Notes under the pieces: model-generated | Databases searched by the model: none | Seen by the model: only the letters and a program-made list of their open reading frames with translations | Told to the model about the DNA's origin: nothing | In this document: piece after piece, positions 1 to 15,780 of the stretch | Layout of the letters: each line of letters opens with the position of its first letter | How positions within the stretch are numbered: position 1 is the stretch's first letter | DNA from: Alnus glutinosa | Lineage: Eukaryota; Streptophyta; Magnoliopsida; Fagales; Betulaceae | DNA: 64,000 nucleotides | Reading direction: 5' to 3' | NCBI RefSeq assembly: GCF_958979055.1 | Contig: NC_084889.1 | Span: 11,161,261-11,225,260, forward strand | Translations under genes and position numbers: made by a program

Positions 1-1
1 T

Positions 2-280
2 CCTCCAAAGTTATGGTGTGATAACATTGGCGCCACATACTTGGTAGCCAACCCGGTTTTCCATGCTATAACTAAACATGTGGAAATAGATTTCCACTTC
101 GTTCGTGATCATGTTGCTGCCAAGACTCTACACATTCTGTTCATCCCCAGCAAAGAGCAAATTGCTGATGTTCTCACCAAACCAATTGTTTCCAACCGGT
201 TTCAATGCTTCTGCTCCAAGCTCAACGTGCACCCTAACCCGCTAACCTTGAGGGGGGATGTTAAAGCACAAGGACTCTAA
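2..280 (+). pseudogene. Copia retrotransposon RNase H C-terminus (cut by window edge)
   Basis: An open frame enters from the left edge and ends at TAA 278-280. It reads as the end of a Ty1/Copia polyprotein: [17 protein letters not shown], then [13 protein letters not shown], then IADVLTKP. These are the hallmark motifs of the Copia RNase H domain, which removes the RNA strand of the RNA/DNA hybrid during reverse transcription. The frame ends inside a purine-rich tract (252-258) and the start of an LTR, as expected at the 3' end of such an element. Only the last 92 residues are visible, so whether the full element is intact cannot be judged. Confidence 0.85.
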
Positions 281-650
281 TCCAAGAGTCCGAGTGTTGA
301 GGGTCTCTTAGCTTCAACCGAAGATAAGAGTTTTAGATAACCTTGGGTTTGAATTATAATTGGTTAGACTTAGATCAAAATAGGTTTAGATCAAACCTAT
401 ATCTAATCGTGTATATCTATTTAGATTAGAATAGTCCTAGTTCAAATCAATCTCTACCAATGTATATCTCATCCTAACCGTGTATATCATATAGCTAGAG
501 TATATCTCTAAAAAGGTAGTAGCTGAATCAAACTCTTGTAACCGATTGCTCTATATACAAGTGCAATCAACCTGATACGGTAAGGTTAAAAAACATTATT
601 CAAAGAGAAATCTTTTACCTACTAACTATAAGCTTAGGTGATTTGGGATC
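259..650 (+). repeat. Probable 3' LTR of the Copia element
   Basis: TG at 259 follows a polypurine tract directly after the RNase H frame, which is where a 3' LTR begins. The right end is uncertain because I see no clear CA plus target duplication. A sequence resembling a primer-binding site (GGGATCAGAG) lies near 648. Confidence 0.5.
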
Positions 651-1121
651 AGAGTACTACAATCTATATCATTTCACCCCATCAGCATAGCCAAGAAATA
701 TACATTCATTTGTCCAAAGCTTAAGCTTACCCTCATTCACATAACAATAAGCAAAACAACCAAAAGTTTTCAAATTCGAATAATCAGTAAAAGTACCAAA
801 CCATACCTCATAAAAAGTTTTACAACCAATAGCAATCGATGGAGAACAACTAACAAAATAGCAAGCTATATTGACCACCTCAGCCAAGAAATTCTTAGAC
901 AATCCAGCATTTGAAAGCATGCAACATGCTCTCTCCAAGAGAGACATGCTTATTTGTTCAAAAACCTCATTCTGTTGTGGAGTTTGTCTAACTGTACGAT
1001 GTCTAGCGATGCCTTCATTCTTGCAAAATTTATCAAAATCACCACTACAAAATTGCATGCAATTGTCTGTACTGAGTCCCTTAATTTTCTTCCCAGTCCG
1101 ATTCTCAACTAACACCTTCCA

Positions 1122-1678
1122 TGTTACGTACCTAGGGTATATAACACGGGCATTATTGGAATTATATTTATACCTTCTTTAATAGAATAATTAGGTTAGG
1201 TTCTTAAATAAGGTAAGAGTGTATTGTCTTTAGGAAAGAATAATAGATTATTATTATTAGGAAAATAAGGAGTTTTGCTCATAAAGCAATATCTCCAATA
1301 GGAAAGAAATAAGAGAATTAATTATTGTCTCTTGGAAAGAATAATAAGGAGTCTTGCTCATAAAGCAATATCTCCAATAGGAAGGAAATAAGAGAATTAA
1401 TGACCCCATTAGGTTTAGTAATATTTATGTAATATTTACTTATTTATCGTTCCCATATTTTCAGATTTGTAACCCTATAAATAGGGTATTGAAGAATGAA
1501 ATAAAGAAAAGAAGAAAATTATTATAATTCAGCTCTTGTAGTTGATTAGGAGTTTTTTAGGGTTTCTCGAATAATCTTAACTTTAGGAGGCCTAGGATAC
1601 CTCGAATACCCTACTATCCCACGCACTTCTCCATCCAAATTATACACCAATCATCCCCCGTTACGGAGGACCGTAACA
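1122..1678. mobile_element. Solo LTR (557 bp) with 5-bp target duplication
   Basis: The sequence starts TGTTACG and ends CGTAACA, a perfect 7-bp terminal inversion. TTCCA is repeated directly at 1117-1121 and 1679-1683. It contains a TATA-like CTATAAATAGG near 1473 followed by AATAAAG, which fits an LTR promoter and polyadenylation signal read on the + strand. There is no internal domain or second LTR, so this is a solo LTR left by LTR-LTR recombination. Confidence 0.9.
1267..1401. repeat. 79-bp tandem duplication inside the solo LTR
   Basis: Two copies start with AAGGAGT at 1267 and 1346. They share the TTGCTCATAAAGCAATATCT core and differ at a few positions. It lies upstream of the LTR's TATA-like box, where duplicated enhancer-like blocks often occur in LTRs. 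A regulatory role is inference. Confidence 0.7.
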
Positions 1679-2548
1679 TTCCATTGCTTGAAAATGATGA
1701 ACACATCAATTTTCTTCTTCAAAAAATATACCCAACCTTTTCTTGAATTATCATTAATAAATGTCATAAAATACCGAGCATCACCCTTCAATGGAACCTA
1801 AGAGGAAAAAGATCTCAATAGATATAATCCATTATACCATTCATTCTATGGATACATGTACTGAACTTGACTCTGCACTGCTTCTCAAAGACACAATGCT
1901 CACAAAAGTCAAGTGTTCATGTTTTCTAATCACAAAGCAAACACCCCCCACCCCACCACCCTTGCTCAAGATTGCCATACCACCCAACTCCATATGCCAT
2001 AACCTAGTAGTAATTGAATCTAGATCATCTAAAGAAGATACAACAACTAAACTTGTCACCATACTGCCCTGAAAAAAATAAAGGTCATCAACCTTGCTAC
2101 CTTTCATCACAACCAATAAGCCTTTACTAACTCTAATGACTCTACCTTCACCAAAATACTTATATCCAAAGGAGTCCAAAATGCCCAAAAAAAATAAGAG
2201 GTTTCTTCAAATCTAGTATATGTCAAACATCTGTCACAGTTCTAACAATTCCGTCAGGGATCCTTATTCTAATTGTACTGATACCAACAATCTTACAGGC
2301 TACATCGTTTCCAATCAAAACCAAACCACTATTGATTGACTCATAGGTAGTAAACCAATCCCTTTTAATAGCATGCAACTCAAATTGACATTTCATTTAA
2401 CAGTAACTTCAATCAAGGCTAAAGTAAAGATCTCTATTCCAAGACATGCCATTTACTAGACAAAGGAACATTTAATTATTATTATTATTATTAGTTGATA
2501 AGGAACATTTAATTATTGTAAATTAGCCCAAACTAACGTGGCCACGCA

Positions 2549-2642
2549 GAAGTTTTATACTTATAGAAATTGAACTTCCAATGTGGAGAGTTTTGAGAAG
2601 TTTTATACTTATAGAAATTGAACTTCCATGTGGAGATTTTGA
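2549..2642. repeat. 48-bp tandem duplication at the start of kinase intron 7
   Basis: GAAGTTTTATACTTATAGAA starts at 2549 and again at 2597, with small differences between the two units. It sits just downstream of the exon 7 donor site of the kinase gene and contains no coding signal. Confidence 0.75.
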
Positions 2643-2651
2643 GCATGTTAC

Positions 2652-6867
<4,216 letters not shown>

Positions 6868-7041
6868 TCGCTCTCTCTTCACTCTCTCAGAGAAAGAGCT
6901 CTTGTTTATTGCAACGACGAGGAGACGATGCAAGCTAGAGAACCTCAAAACCCCTCTGGCCAAACCCGATTGTTTAGCGTCCTCCTTCTCCGCTGCGTCG
7001 GCGGCTTATACACAATCATCGCCTCAACCCTCACTCAAACG

Positions 7042-7051
7042 CCACGTGGCT
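7042..7051. promoter_or_regulatory. Palindromic G-box upstream of the kinase gene
   Basis: GCCACGTGGC lies about 175 bp upstream of the proposed kinase start codon. The CACGTG core binds bZIP and bHLH factors in plants. The position suits a proximal promoter element of the - strand gene. Function is inferred from motif and position only. Confidence 0.4.
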
Positions 7052-9660
7052 GTTTAAAATACCAACAGCCACTTTTTAGAAACGTGGCGGCATCATACGG
7101 CAGGTCAGGTTGGATTTTTTGTTTGTGGAGAGTAGGGGATGAGAGCTCTTTATTAATTAATTAATAGAAAGTTTCACGATAGTTGTCAGAAGGCGAGTGA
7201 TGTGTCTCACGCTCTAGGTAGCGTGCGTGGGAAGCACTCCACGTTGCGGTAGGTCAAAGTGTCACTGTCAGATCTTCAGTGACGCATTTCGGGCCATTTT
7301 CGGCACATTCTACTATTCTTGTACATCTACACCAGTACACCACGAGGAGTCCCATCATTCGCGGTGGTTGGGACGTGTTTACCACTCGCCTTGAAAAGAT
7401 TGTCGACATATTAAATTCTCGGTCAGTGATTGGCTGTCTCTGCTTAAACAGCCTATGTTGCGAGTTGCTCTTTCCTTTTCGTTTTCTCCCTCACACATGT
7501 TTTTTTATTTTTTATTTTTCTAGTCCTCCCACACATGTATTTGCTCTGCTGATGGGCTCCGCGGATCCGAGGCATCCACGTGAAGTATATAATCTATATT
7601 TTGCTTCTTCTTTTTTTCTTTTTTGTGAGGTTAATATATAATCGGTAATTGTTGGCTTCTTTTGGGGTTTCACATTTCTTTAAAAGTAATAAGAAACAAT
7701 TTCATCATTGTTTTACTACTACTATCAAGAATTTGTCAGTGTGAGCTTCTAATTTTACCAAGAAACTTTTTTGAGTTTTGTCCGCATGACAAATAAGGCT
7801 TTTTTTCAAAATTTTGTGAAAAAATATGAAAATATGAGAAAATAATGGAAGCAAAGAGAAAAGAAACACATAATTTTTTTAGGCGGTTCGACTTTAGATG
7901 CCTATATCCATGATGTAGGACAATAATTTCACTTTGTTCCTGAGGGGGCTCATCTTGTCGTCGAATTGCCAACGAATGGGCTTATTCAAGAGCAATCTTA
8001 TCGTTGGACAAATAGCTTTTGCGACAAGGTGTTGGTGAGTTGGGACGAAAAGGCTTTACCGTTATAACCAAACAATAGGTTCCGACGGATGAAGGACTGC
8101 TAAGCGGGACTCGTACCATCGGTACCGAGTGAGCATGATGTCAACCAATCTCCGACGGTAGAAGTACAAAAGGAAAAGGCATCATACATTACCTGCAGGG
8201 TCAATGGTTGGAGGTGATTTACCGGTGGATTGAAGAGCGAAAAATGTCCAGTGAAATGAGCGATAAATTACCAGCAAAACCTTTAGAACCGACGGGAATT
8301 AATTAAATGATCTATGATGTATCGAATTGAATTAATTAATTGGTCTATGATGTGCAGACAATATTGATTCTTTTAGATCATAACAAATAGCATATTAATG
8401 AATCAAATAAAGAAGATTTGAGCAAGAAATGAAATGATCAACTACCATATGTCGTTTAAGAAAGAAAGATTCGACTAATTGAATATGAAGATCTTCGGTA
8501 TGATCACTTCCCATAATCCTTTTAATTTCCTTTTAGAGAATTTCATCTTTAGATTGACGTAATCATCAAGTATTTTCCATAATTATTGTATTTTACTCAT
8601 TTTATTTTATTTCCATTCTTAGGATAATTTTATTACCTTTAGTAGCTTTAGAATTTGGGATAATTACACCACTGGTCCTAAGAATTAGCCTAAATTACGA
8701 ATCACTCTATGTGGTTCAAAAAGTTAATGAAGGGTCATTGTTCCGTCTACCAAATTAACAAAGTCCGTTAGTTTGTCACGTCATACCCAATAGGAAATCG
8801 ACACGTGTCCATTATAATAAAAAAAATATAAATATATTAAAATTATAAATAACTAAAACTTAAAAATTATTTTTTAAAAAAATTAAATAAAATTAGAAAA
8901 TAGTAACGTGGTGGCCCTAGATGCCTTTGGGGATGGCATCAAATCCTAGAAATTTGATCACAATACATAACTATGGTAAATACATAAAGGGAAAATTACA
9001 CTATACCCCCTGAAGTATCTACCCATTTGCGTTTGGCGTCTAATGTTCAAAATTCGATGATATACCTTCCCAATCTATCTCATGTTGACAAAAAATACCA
9101 TATGTTCATGTTGTCCGTCACTTTGGGCTGAAATTAAGTCATGTGCATGGCATGTTATTTTTTTTTACCAAAACTTTCAAAAATGCCCTCATAGGGTTAA
9201 GTGTAAAAACAAAAGAAGATTTTTTAAAAAAATAAATAAATTAAAAAGCTTAAATACAAAATAAAAAATAAATAAACCCCAAACTAACAAAACTAAAAAC
9301 TAAAAACTAAAAAAACAAAAAAAAAAACAAAAACAAAAACAAAAAAACAAAAACGGTACCTTGATCCAACTTCTGTGCAAAAATTAACAGAAGTCCATGG
9401 TTTGATTGAAAGCTTTTACTCATCGATCCGTAGACTCACAATTCCACTTGTAAAACTATTTATTTTTACAATTATAGTTGCACATGGAGAAGATAAGCTA
9501 CAAGGTACGTACGTAAAGTTTGGCCCATAGGACGCTGAAGTCCAAGCTTGTGGAGGCCAGGATGAGGACATAGCTTGAGAATTTCCAGGTTGAGTTTAGT
9601 CGGCTGCAAGCAAGAAAGATGAAAAAGGAGAGCTGACTAACTGCTAAGCAAGCAGACAAA
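7052..9660. other. Intergenic region, no supportable gene
   Basis: AT-rich DNA upstream of the kinase gene. Open frames at 7279-7641 (+) and 7736-7972 (-) resemble nothing I recognise and have no gene-like composition. At 8300-8360 a short TTAATTAATT/CTATGATGT motif is repeated. Near 8975-9180 the text GGGAAAATTACACTATACCC resembles a MULE-type terminal sequence, but I found no inverted partner. Confidence 0.5.
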
Positions 9661-9679
9661 GTGAGAGTTTTCTTTTTGT

Positions 9680-10640
9680 TTGAACAGGATCTTTCATTTC
9701 ATAAGAAGCCCGAAGGTAAATAAACCAGTCCTGAAATCTACAACACAAGCCCGAAGGCTGAAGGTAGTGAATAGAGATGAAAAATCCCTAAACAGTAAGA
9801 CAGGATCAGACCTAGCTTAAAGTAGTTACCAAAGCAACAAGCAAAAAATTACAAGAACAAAACATTTTGGCCCTCTCTTTACAATAAAGCACCACCCATC
9901 TAAAATTGAGAAGACCTGGTCTAGCTATCAAGCCACCTAAATGCCCAAGTAATTTTCAGCCCATCGCAAATAGTAAACTGTGAAAGAAAGTAAGTACATA
10001 CATAAAACAGAAACAAAACGCTGAGCCGGCAAGTGGAGGACTACCCATCGGCGGGTGTAAGACACGCGCCGCACTCCGGCCACCCTTGCTGCAACTAGTC
10101 AACAATCCTTCCCGAAAACACCACCCCGCTGGCCTGAAAAGTGGAACGTGGCCCTCACGCGTAAACCAAACCCTCAACGCGTGCAAACCACGTTCCGAGC
10201 GTGGGAGTTCAATATCGCCGGTTGTTGAGGTGGCATGAACAGAGGCTGACAGCGAACAAACACTGGTGGGTCGTGTCGTAAAATCTCCGACGTATCAACG
10301 TAGATCTGACGAAAAAGGAAGCCGGGAGACCATGAACAAAGGTCACTCCCAAGACGACTTAAACGAAATGTATCTGTCAAAACAAAAGTAGAACAACAAC
10401 AAAAACACAAATAACCAAACTCCATAGCCCCAACAGCTAGGAGAAACAAACACCACCACCGAAAACTTACTGGGAGGAACAAAACTCTCACTGGAACAAA
10501 CCAAGGGAGATAAAAAAACCACTATAGCTCATAAAGAAACTAGAGGGAGAAAACACCACCGGGAGGAGGGAGGCAACACCTCCCTCCCCCGGAGAAACCA
10601 AACTCTCCGACGCTCTCTCTCTCAAATCACAAACAATCAA
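9680..10640 (-). mobile_element. Non-autonomous non-LTR retroposon-like element
   Basis: Read on the - strand it opens with GAGAGAGAG and a strong hairpin of the type GGGAGGGAGG...CCTCCCTCC (about 10620-10560). It continues through T/G-rich non-coding text and ends near 9690 in an A-rich tail. There is no long ORF. The style (5' hairpin, no coding capacity, A-rich 3' end) is shared with the sequence at about 49930-50935. The assignment to non-LTR retroposons is inference, and the borders are approximate. Confidence 0.45.
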
Positions 10641-11867
10641 ATGGCAATTTTAAAAATCACATCACTTTTTTTGTGCGGATAAGATGAGGATAAGACTCTT
10701 ACATATAACATAACTAACTCAACAATGTTTTAGCTCTTCAGTTTTCCTAATTAACCCTGATTGACCATTTTTTATCATGTCAATTTGTTTGGCTCATTTG
10801 CTCAGCCTTGTAATTAATATGTTTTTATGTGCATAGCATTTCCTATATCTTTAATAATAGTATGTCCCATATATCAATTTGTATGGATTTTTATAATGAT
10901 AAGGGTTTTAGCCTGGTAAAATATTTTAGAAAAAAATATTAAATAACTTCCTAGGATTTAGATGTGTATCAAATTGATTCTTAGGATACAAAAATTATTT
11001 TAAAACTCATTGTGGTAAGCTTTTGTTTCAAATCGATCATTATGTCCATTTTATATAAATTTCATCAATTTTTCTAACAATCCATTATAAAATCACAAAT
11101 TCTACCTCAAATAAAAATTGTAACAAAATCAAAATAAAAAATTACAACAAATCTAATAATGTGAGGGGTGGGGTCCTGGCTACTGTGAAGTGTGAACCCT
11201 CTCTAACTAAAAGGGGTTGCATGTGACCGAATGAAGGGTTCGGCCTTTAATTTTTATTTTATTTTTTTGTAATTTATTTATTTAGGAATAGGATTATAAT
11301 TATATAAGATTTTGCTTTCAAAATGAAAGGAATTTATACAGAATTGAACAAAAGAAGAGTTTATCCCCAAAGAGTTTTGAGAATTAATTTAATACATGCC
11401 TAATGAATAAATTTCGTAATTTTTTAAAACATTTTTACTACGATGATAGGTTCAAATACCAAAGTAATTGAAATTAGAGCTAAAACTATGTTAAGAAATA
11501 GAACTTTTGTTTATAGAAAAAGTGTGAAAAAAAAACCTAATTTTCATGCTTCTCCAACATTGCATTTCTGAGCACTTTATATATATATTTATTAAGCAAA
11601 AACAATGATTTTTAAGTTTTCTCTTTTAACCAACATTTTTTTTTTTGGGTGTCTAATAGAGTTTTTTAAGCATTAAAAGTACTTTTTAAGCTATGCAATC
11701 TCAAACAGTAAGTAAAGGGTTTAACAGGCGTTGCTCATGCTTATTAAGAGCTTGTTTGATATTGTGTTTGGAAATAGAGCTTTTGTCTATAGAAAATGTA
11801 TTAAAAAACTTTTTCAAAAAAGCCTCATTCTTGAGCTTTCCAAAATGCAGTATATTTTTTTTTTTAT
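10641..11867. other. AT-rich intergenic DNA
   Basis: No open frame or RNA gene is supportable. Several A/T homopolymers occur. Nothing else stands out. Confidence 0.5.
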
Positions 11868-12390
11868 GATGCATTTGGCATTGTGATTTCGTAAATAAAA
11901 AAAAAATGCAATTTTAAATGAAATCACAAAAAATGTATCGTTTGGAATTGTATTTCAAATCGCAGTCAAGGAGGTGCATTTTTTAAGACGCATAATTTTA
12001 AAAGTTAAACTGCAATTTTGGCTAAATGTTTAACTGCGTTTTTAAATCGCACTCATTTTTACTCGACACAATTTTTATGGGTGCGTTTAACATTATGATT
12101 CCGTACACAAAAAGTTATATTTGAAAGCAAATCACAAAACATGAATAATTTGGAATTGCGTTTTTAAAAAATTATTTGAAAATACAGAAAATCTGTTTTT
12201 TCAAATAGCAGGCAATTTAGTATTTTTTTTGAAACGCACAACTTTAAAGGCTAAACTGTGATTTTAAAGATCAAACTATGAGTTTGCCAAAGGCTTAACT
12301 GCGTTTTTAAAAATCACGTTTCCAAATCGCACATTGTAAAATTGTTATTTCTGAATCATACTTTTTGAAATTGCAAACACAAACAAACCC
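11868..12390. repeat. Two tandemly placed copies of a hAT-like MITE family
   Basis: Two related segments (about 11868-12065 and 12080-12390) each begin like GGCATTGTGATTTCGTA or GTGCGTTTAACATTATGATT. They are full of AATCGCA / TGCGATT-type words in both orientations and end in AAATTGCAAACACAAAC. The same vocabulary appears in the better-delimited MITE at 55975-56285. Target duplications were not resolved. Confidence 0.45.
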
Positions 12391-12555
12391 CATATATTAG
12401 AAACATTTTCAAACTCTTTAACGCAATATCGAAAACGCTTTATTGATAAGTACACGACCAAAGTCCTTAAATGCAAGAGCATTCACAATGACCTATTCAT
12501 AATTTATCTAAATTTAATTATAAAAATCTACTTTAAGAGTTTTAGTTAGTCGCTT

Positions 12556-13800
12556 TTATTTTTGATAAGTAAATGAAATTTTATAAAAAAGCATAAGGCG
12601 CTCCTCTAAGTACACTGGAAGTATACACAAGGAAATGCTTAAGAGGGCAAAGAAAAACGAACAAGAAAATCAGAAAAGCTAATAGACATGGGTGACAAAA
12701 AAGCCTCCGTCCAAAGATACAACAAATGTAAAAACGATGCAACAATATTCTCCATGGAATTCTCAGAGTCTTCAAAACACCTAAGATTTCTCTCCTTCTA
12801 AACACACCAAAGAATGCAAATAGGCACCATCTTCCAAACTGCAGCACTCCTTGACCTACCCGCCTTCCACCAACAAGAAAATAAATCGACAACTCTCCTA
12901 AGCATAACCCAAGACATACCAAACCGAAAAAATACACAATTCCACAAAGTAGAAGCCACATCACAATGAAGAAGAAGGTGGTCCATAGTTTCCCCGTCTC
13001 TTTTGCACAAGTAGCATCTATCCACAATGATGATCTTTCGCTTCCTGAGATTATCCGTTGTAAGAATCTTTTAAAGGGCTACCGACCACGCAAAGAACGC
13101 CGCCCTCGAAGGAGCCTGAGTCCTCCATACACTCTTCCAAGAGAAACGACTACCCTCACCGCCGGTCAAGGAGCTGAAATAGGACTTAACCTTGAATACC
13201 CCTTTCTTGGAAGGGACCCACCTAAGCCTGTCAGCATGATCTCTGCTCACCATGGCTAAATGTAACACATGAAAGAATGATGCAAAGACACCCACTTTAC
13301 AGTCATGCGCCTCTCTAACAAAGCTTACATTCCACTGGATAGAACCGCCCAAAACCTCCATATTATCCGCAACGGAAGCATCCTTCATCCGTGCAATACC
13401 AAAAAGAACAGGAAAAGCTTCCTTCAACACCCTATCCCCGCACCACAAATCATGCCAAAATTTTGTCCTAACCCCATCCCCCACCTCCAATCTAGAGAAA
13501 CCAGAGAAACTCCCCCACCTTTTCCTGATATTCTTCCACAGCCCCACCCCATGAGCACCTTCAGGCTCGCGGGAGCACCACCCACCCCACAAACTACCAT
13601 ACTTGGCATCCACCATAACTCTCCACCAAGCTTCTCTCTCTATTCCATACCGCCACAAACCATTTACCTAACAAAGCATAGTTGAACAACAACAAATTCC
13701 GAATACCCAACCCCCCATCTGAAATTGGGGAACAGACTTTCGACCACCTCACCAAGTGAAATTTAGATTCTTCACCCAAACCATCAAACAACAAACTCTA
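12556..13800 (-). pseudogene. 5'-truncated L1-type LINE (end of reverse transcriptase and zf-RVT region)
   Basis: Read on the - strand from 13800, the text gives the C-terminal LINE reverse transcriptase region ([21 protein letters not shown], frame 13794-13594). A frameshift leads into GDGVRTKFWHDLWCGD and WKSVWRTQAPSRAAFFAW (13658-13071). Next comes the zinc-binding zf-RVT motif CYLCKRDGETMDHLLLHC (about 12998-12940). The frame breaks again before a non-coding tail that ends in TTATCAAAAATAAAAG at 12556. The endonuclease and most of the reverse transcriptase are missing, so it is a dead, 5'-truncated copy. I could not find its target duplication. Confidence 0.85.
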
Positions 13801-14496
13801 TAATTGTTTATTTACTTTAAATAAATATTATTTTTTTTAATTATTCTCAATGACTACCATGAATATCCTATTGTCTTTAAATAAATATTATTTTTCTCTA
13901 CTCTGGCACTGTTCACAAAAAATATTATTTAAAAAATTATAATATTGCCTCTTTGTTATAAATGCATGCATGCATTTAGTGGATGACCATTTAGTTCCAT
14001 CTCTTGGAATTCTACACATTCATGTCATCTTGATGCGGATTGAGAAAAGAATAAATTAGTTATTTAGTTTTAATTAGATTGTTAGTTTTATTTGAAGTTT
14101 ATTATGGGCTTGGTCCAAAGTCAATCATTTTAGTTTAATTTATGTGTAATTTAATAATGGGCTTGGCCCTTAGTCACATTAGGGCTAGAATTAGGGTTTA
14201 GTCTTTGAGTCTATTTAAACATAATATTCTATTGTAGTAGACAGTTGATAATGTTATGAAAATTATGTTTGTTTCTTTGAGGTGTGACTCCTCTATCTTT
14301 TGGTGGTGAGAGGCTGCCAAGGCCAGTGAGACGCTGGTTTGTTTTTTCATCTTCGATAATTTGGTGAGACTTTGAATTAACGTAGGTTTATTTTTATTTT
14401 ATGTTATTTTGTTATTTCTGCTGCGTCAAACTGGTATCAGAGCCTTTTGCGATTGTTTTCTATCAACAATTGCATGATCCAATTCCTGTATTTATC

Positions 14497-15780
14497 ATGA
14501 GTCAATGGCACCATCGTTGGACTCCATACAGGTATGATCAGTACCCCCACCCCCCATCTAGTTACGATTACAAAACTGCCCTTATGGGGAACATAGCTAA
14601 TCCCTCCACCACCATTGACCAGCACCATGAAACAGAAAATCACACAAAGCCACAAAGCCTCAACCTTGCAACCCACCTGGTACTGTCACAGACCATCTCC
14701 CTACAAACCACACCCGATTCCACCACCACAAAGCAGACCAAGGAAGCCGAAAATCAAACAAAGCCACAAGGCCTAAATTATTCATTGAACCAAGTACGCC
14801 TTTGCACCACACGGCTCGATGATGGTATCACCAACATGGTGTGGTATGTCTTCTCTAGGAAGTCGGCAATCACTGTCGTTCATAAACCACACCAACCATC
14901 CAAGCCCTTACCGATGAACAACCAAACTTTCAGTCTGCCAATCGCTCCATCACCCCCCATCCCCACAAATCAAACGGAATCCCAAACCCAATCAGTGACC
15001 ATACCCGAACCATTGACCACTGCCATTCAACAATCAAAGGAAATCCTTACCCATCCACTGTCAATACGACCATATGACCCATCCAAGCCATCACCGACGA
15101 CCAACCAAGCCTCCAGTCCGCCAATCATTCCACCACCCCTAATCCAAACAAACCAAACAAATACCCAAACCCAAAAGGAAATTCTATCAGAAAATCCCAA
15201 ACAACCCACCCCCGTTCCACACCTAAGGTTAGATACCCAAAAATCACACCTTTCAGCCTTCATTCACAAACCCATCCAAGCACGGCAAACCACCATCACA
15301 CTAGAATTTTTGTCTCTGCCTCATTCCACATCACCACCGTTACCACCCAAAATCCCACAAAAGGGACTAACCTGGTCCTCCAGTAATCAGCCGAATACCC
15401 TTTCCCTTGCTAGAGATTTTCTTGGAGTTTCAAAGAACCACACAGAGAATTATGATTCGAAGGACAGATTTTCCTATCAGCCGAACACCGTTTCCCAACC
15501 GGTTCTTCGGCGATCGGTGCCACCAACGACCACCCTCAGTCGCGCCAGTCCGCCAATCCATCGACCTACCCTGTCGGGTTGCCTTCCATCCGCTCAGTAT
15601 TTGGCCTTTACGGAGCGACTCGACTGTGCGAATCTAGTTGAACGACATGGCAGAAGACTTTTCGTTCCTTATGCTTGGTTCAGAAAGAGGAAGAAGAATA
15701 AAATAAACGAGGAAGAGGAAGAAGACAAAAAAATAAAAGCTACAAGACTCCTTGGTTTTGATGGTCAAAGAAGAAAGTAA
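14497..15780 (+). CDS. Long Pro/Thr/Gln-rich ORF of the small LTR element
   Basis: One frame is open from 14401 to 15780. The ATG at 14497 (MSQWHHRWTPYRYDQYPHPP) lies just after the primer-binding site and is the likelier start, giving 427 residues. Composition is extreme: runs of Pro, Thr, Ser and Gln with repeated PSKP and TNQ words, then a basic/acidic end (RKRKKNKINEEEEEDKKIK). I recognise no domain, and a gag protein is not evident. The frame may be a degenerate or neutral passenger, or a disordered nucleic-acid-binding protein. What argues for selection is only that 427 codons are uninterrupted in a non-autonomous element. What argues against it is that the sequence is C-rich and TA-poor, which avoids stops by chance. 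Confidence 0.4.
   Translation: MSQWHHRWTPYRYDQYPHPPSSYDYKTALMGNIANPSTTIDQHHETENHTKPQSLNLATHLVLSQTISLQTTPDSTTTKQTKEAENQTKPQGLNYSLNQVRLCTTRLDDGITNMVWYVFSRKSAITVVHKPHQPSKPLPMNNQTFSLPIAPSPPIPTNQTESQTQSVTIPEPLTTAIQQSKEILTHPLSIRPYDPSKPSPTTNQASSPPIIPPPLIQTNQTNTQTQKEILSENPKQPTPVPHLRLDTQKSHLSAFIHKPIQARQTTITLEFLSLPHSTSPPLPPKIPQKGLTWSSSNQPNTLSLARDFLGVSKNHTENYDSKDRFSYQPNTVSQPVLRRSVPPTTTLSRASPPIHRPTLSGCLPSAQYLAFTERLDCANLVERHGRRLFVPYAWFRKRKKNKINEEEEEDKKIKATRLLGFDGQRRK

Larger units (their letters stand above)
660..2395 (-). pseudogene. Copia protease/GAG-pre-integrase/integrase fragment
   Basis: Read on the - strand, this is a broken Copia polyprotein. From about 2395 down to 2190 it gives protease-end residues such as [16 protein letters not shown]. 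From 2188 to 1841 it gives the GAG-pre-integrase zinc-binding segment (DSITTRLWHMELG). From about 1800 to 660 it gives integrase (RYFMTFINDNSRKGW, LSTDN, QTPQQNE, FLGYADGVK). The integrase is interrupted by a solo LTR at 1122-1678, and the two halves join in frame once that LTR and one TTCCA copy are removed. Gag, reverse transcriptase and RNase H are absent and there are stops, so it is dead. Its orientation is opposite to the element at 2-280, so the two are separate insertions. It probably lies within intron 7 of the kinase gene to its right. Confidence 0.85.

Noticed and set aside
6868..6963. In-frame upstream ATG (6963) as the kinase start
   Set aside because: It would add 32 residues unlike NDR N-termini; ATG 6867 gives the family-like start, though the extension cannot be excluded without cDNA.
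7279..7641. 120-codon frame upstream of the kinase gene
   Set aside because: Composition is intergenic and there is no motif; more likely promoter or 5' flank.
8975..9180. Possible MULE terminus GGGAAAATTACACTATACCC
   Set aside because: No inverted partner within several kb, so an element cannot be delimited.
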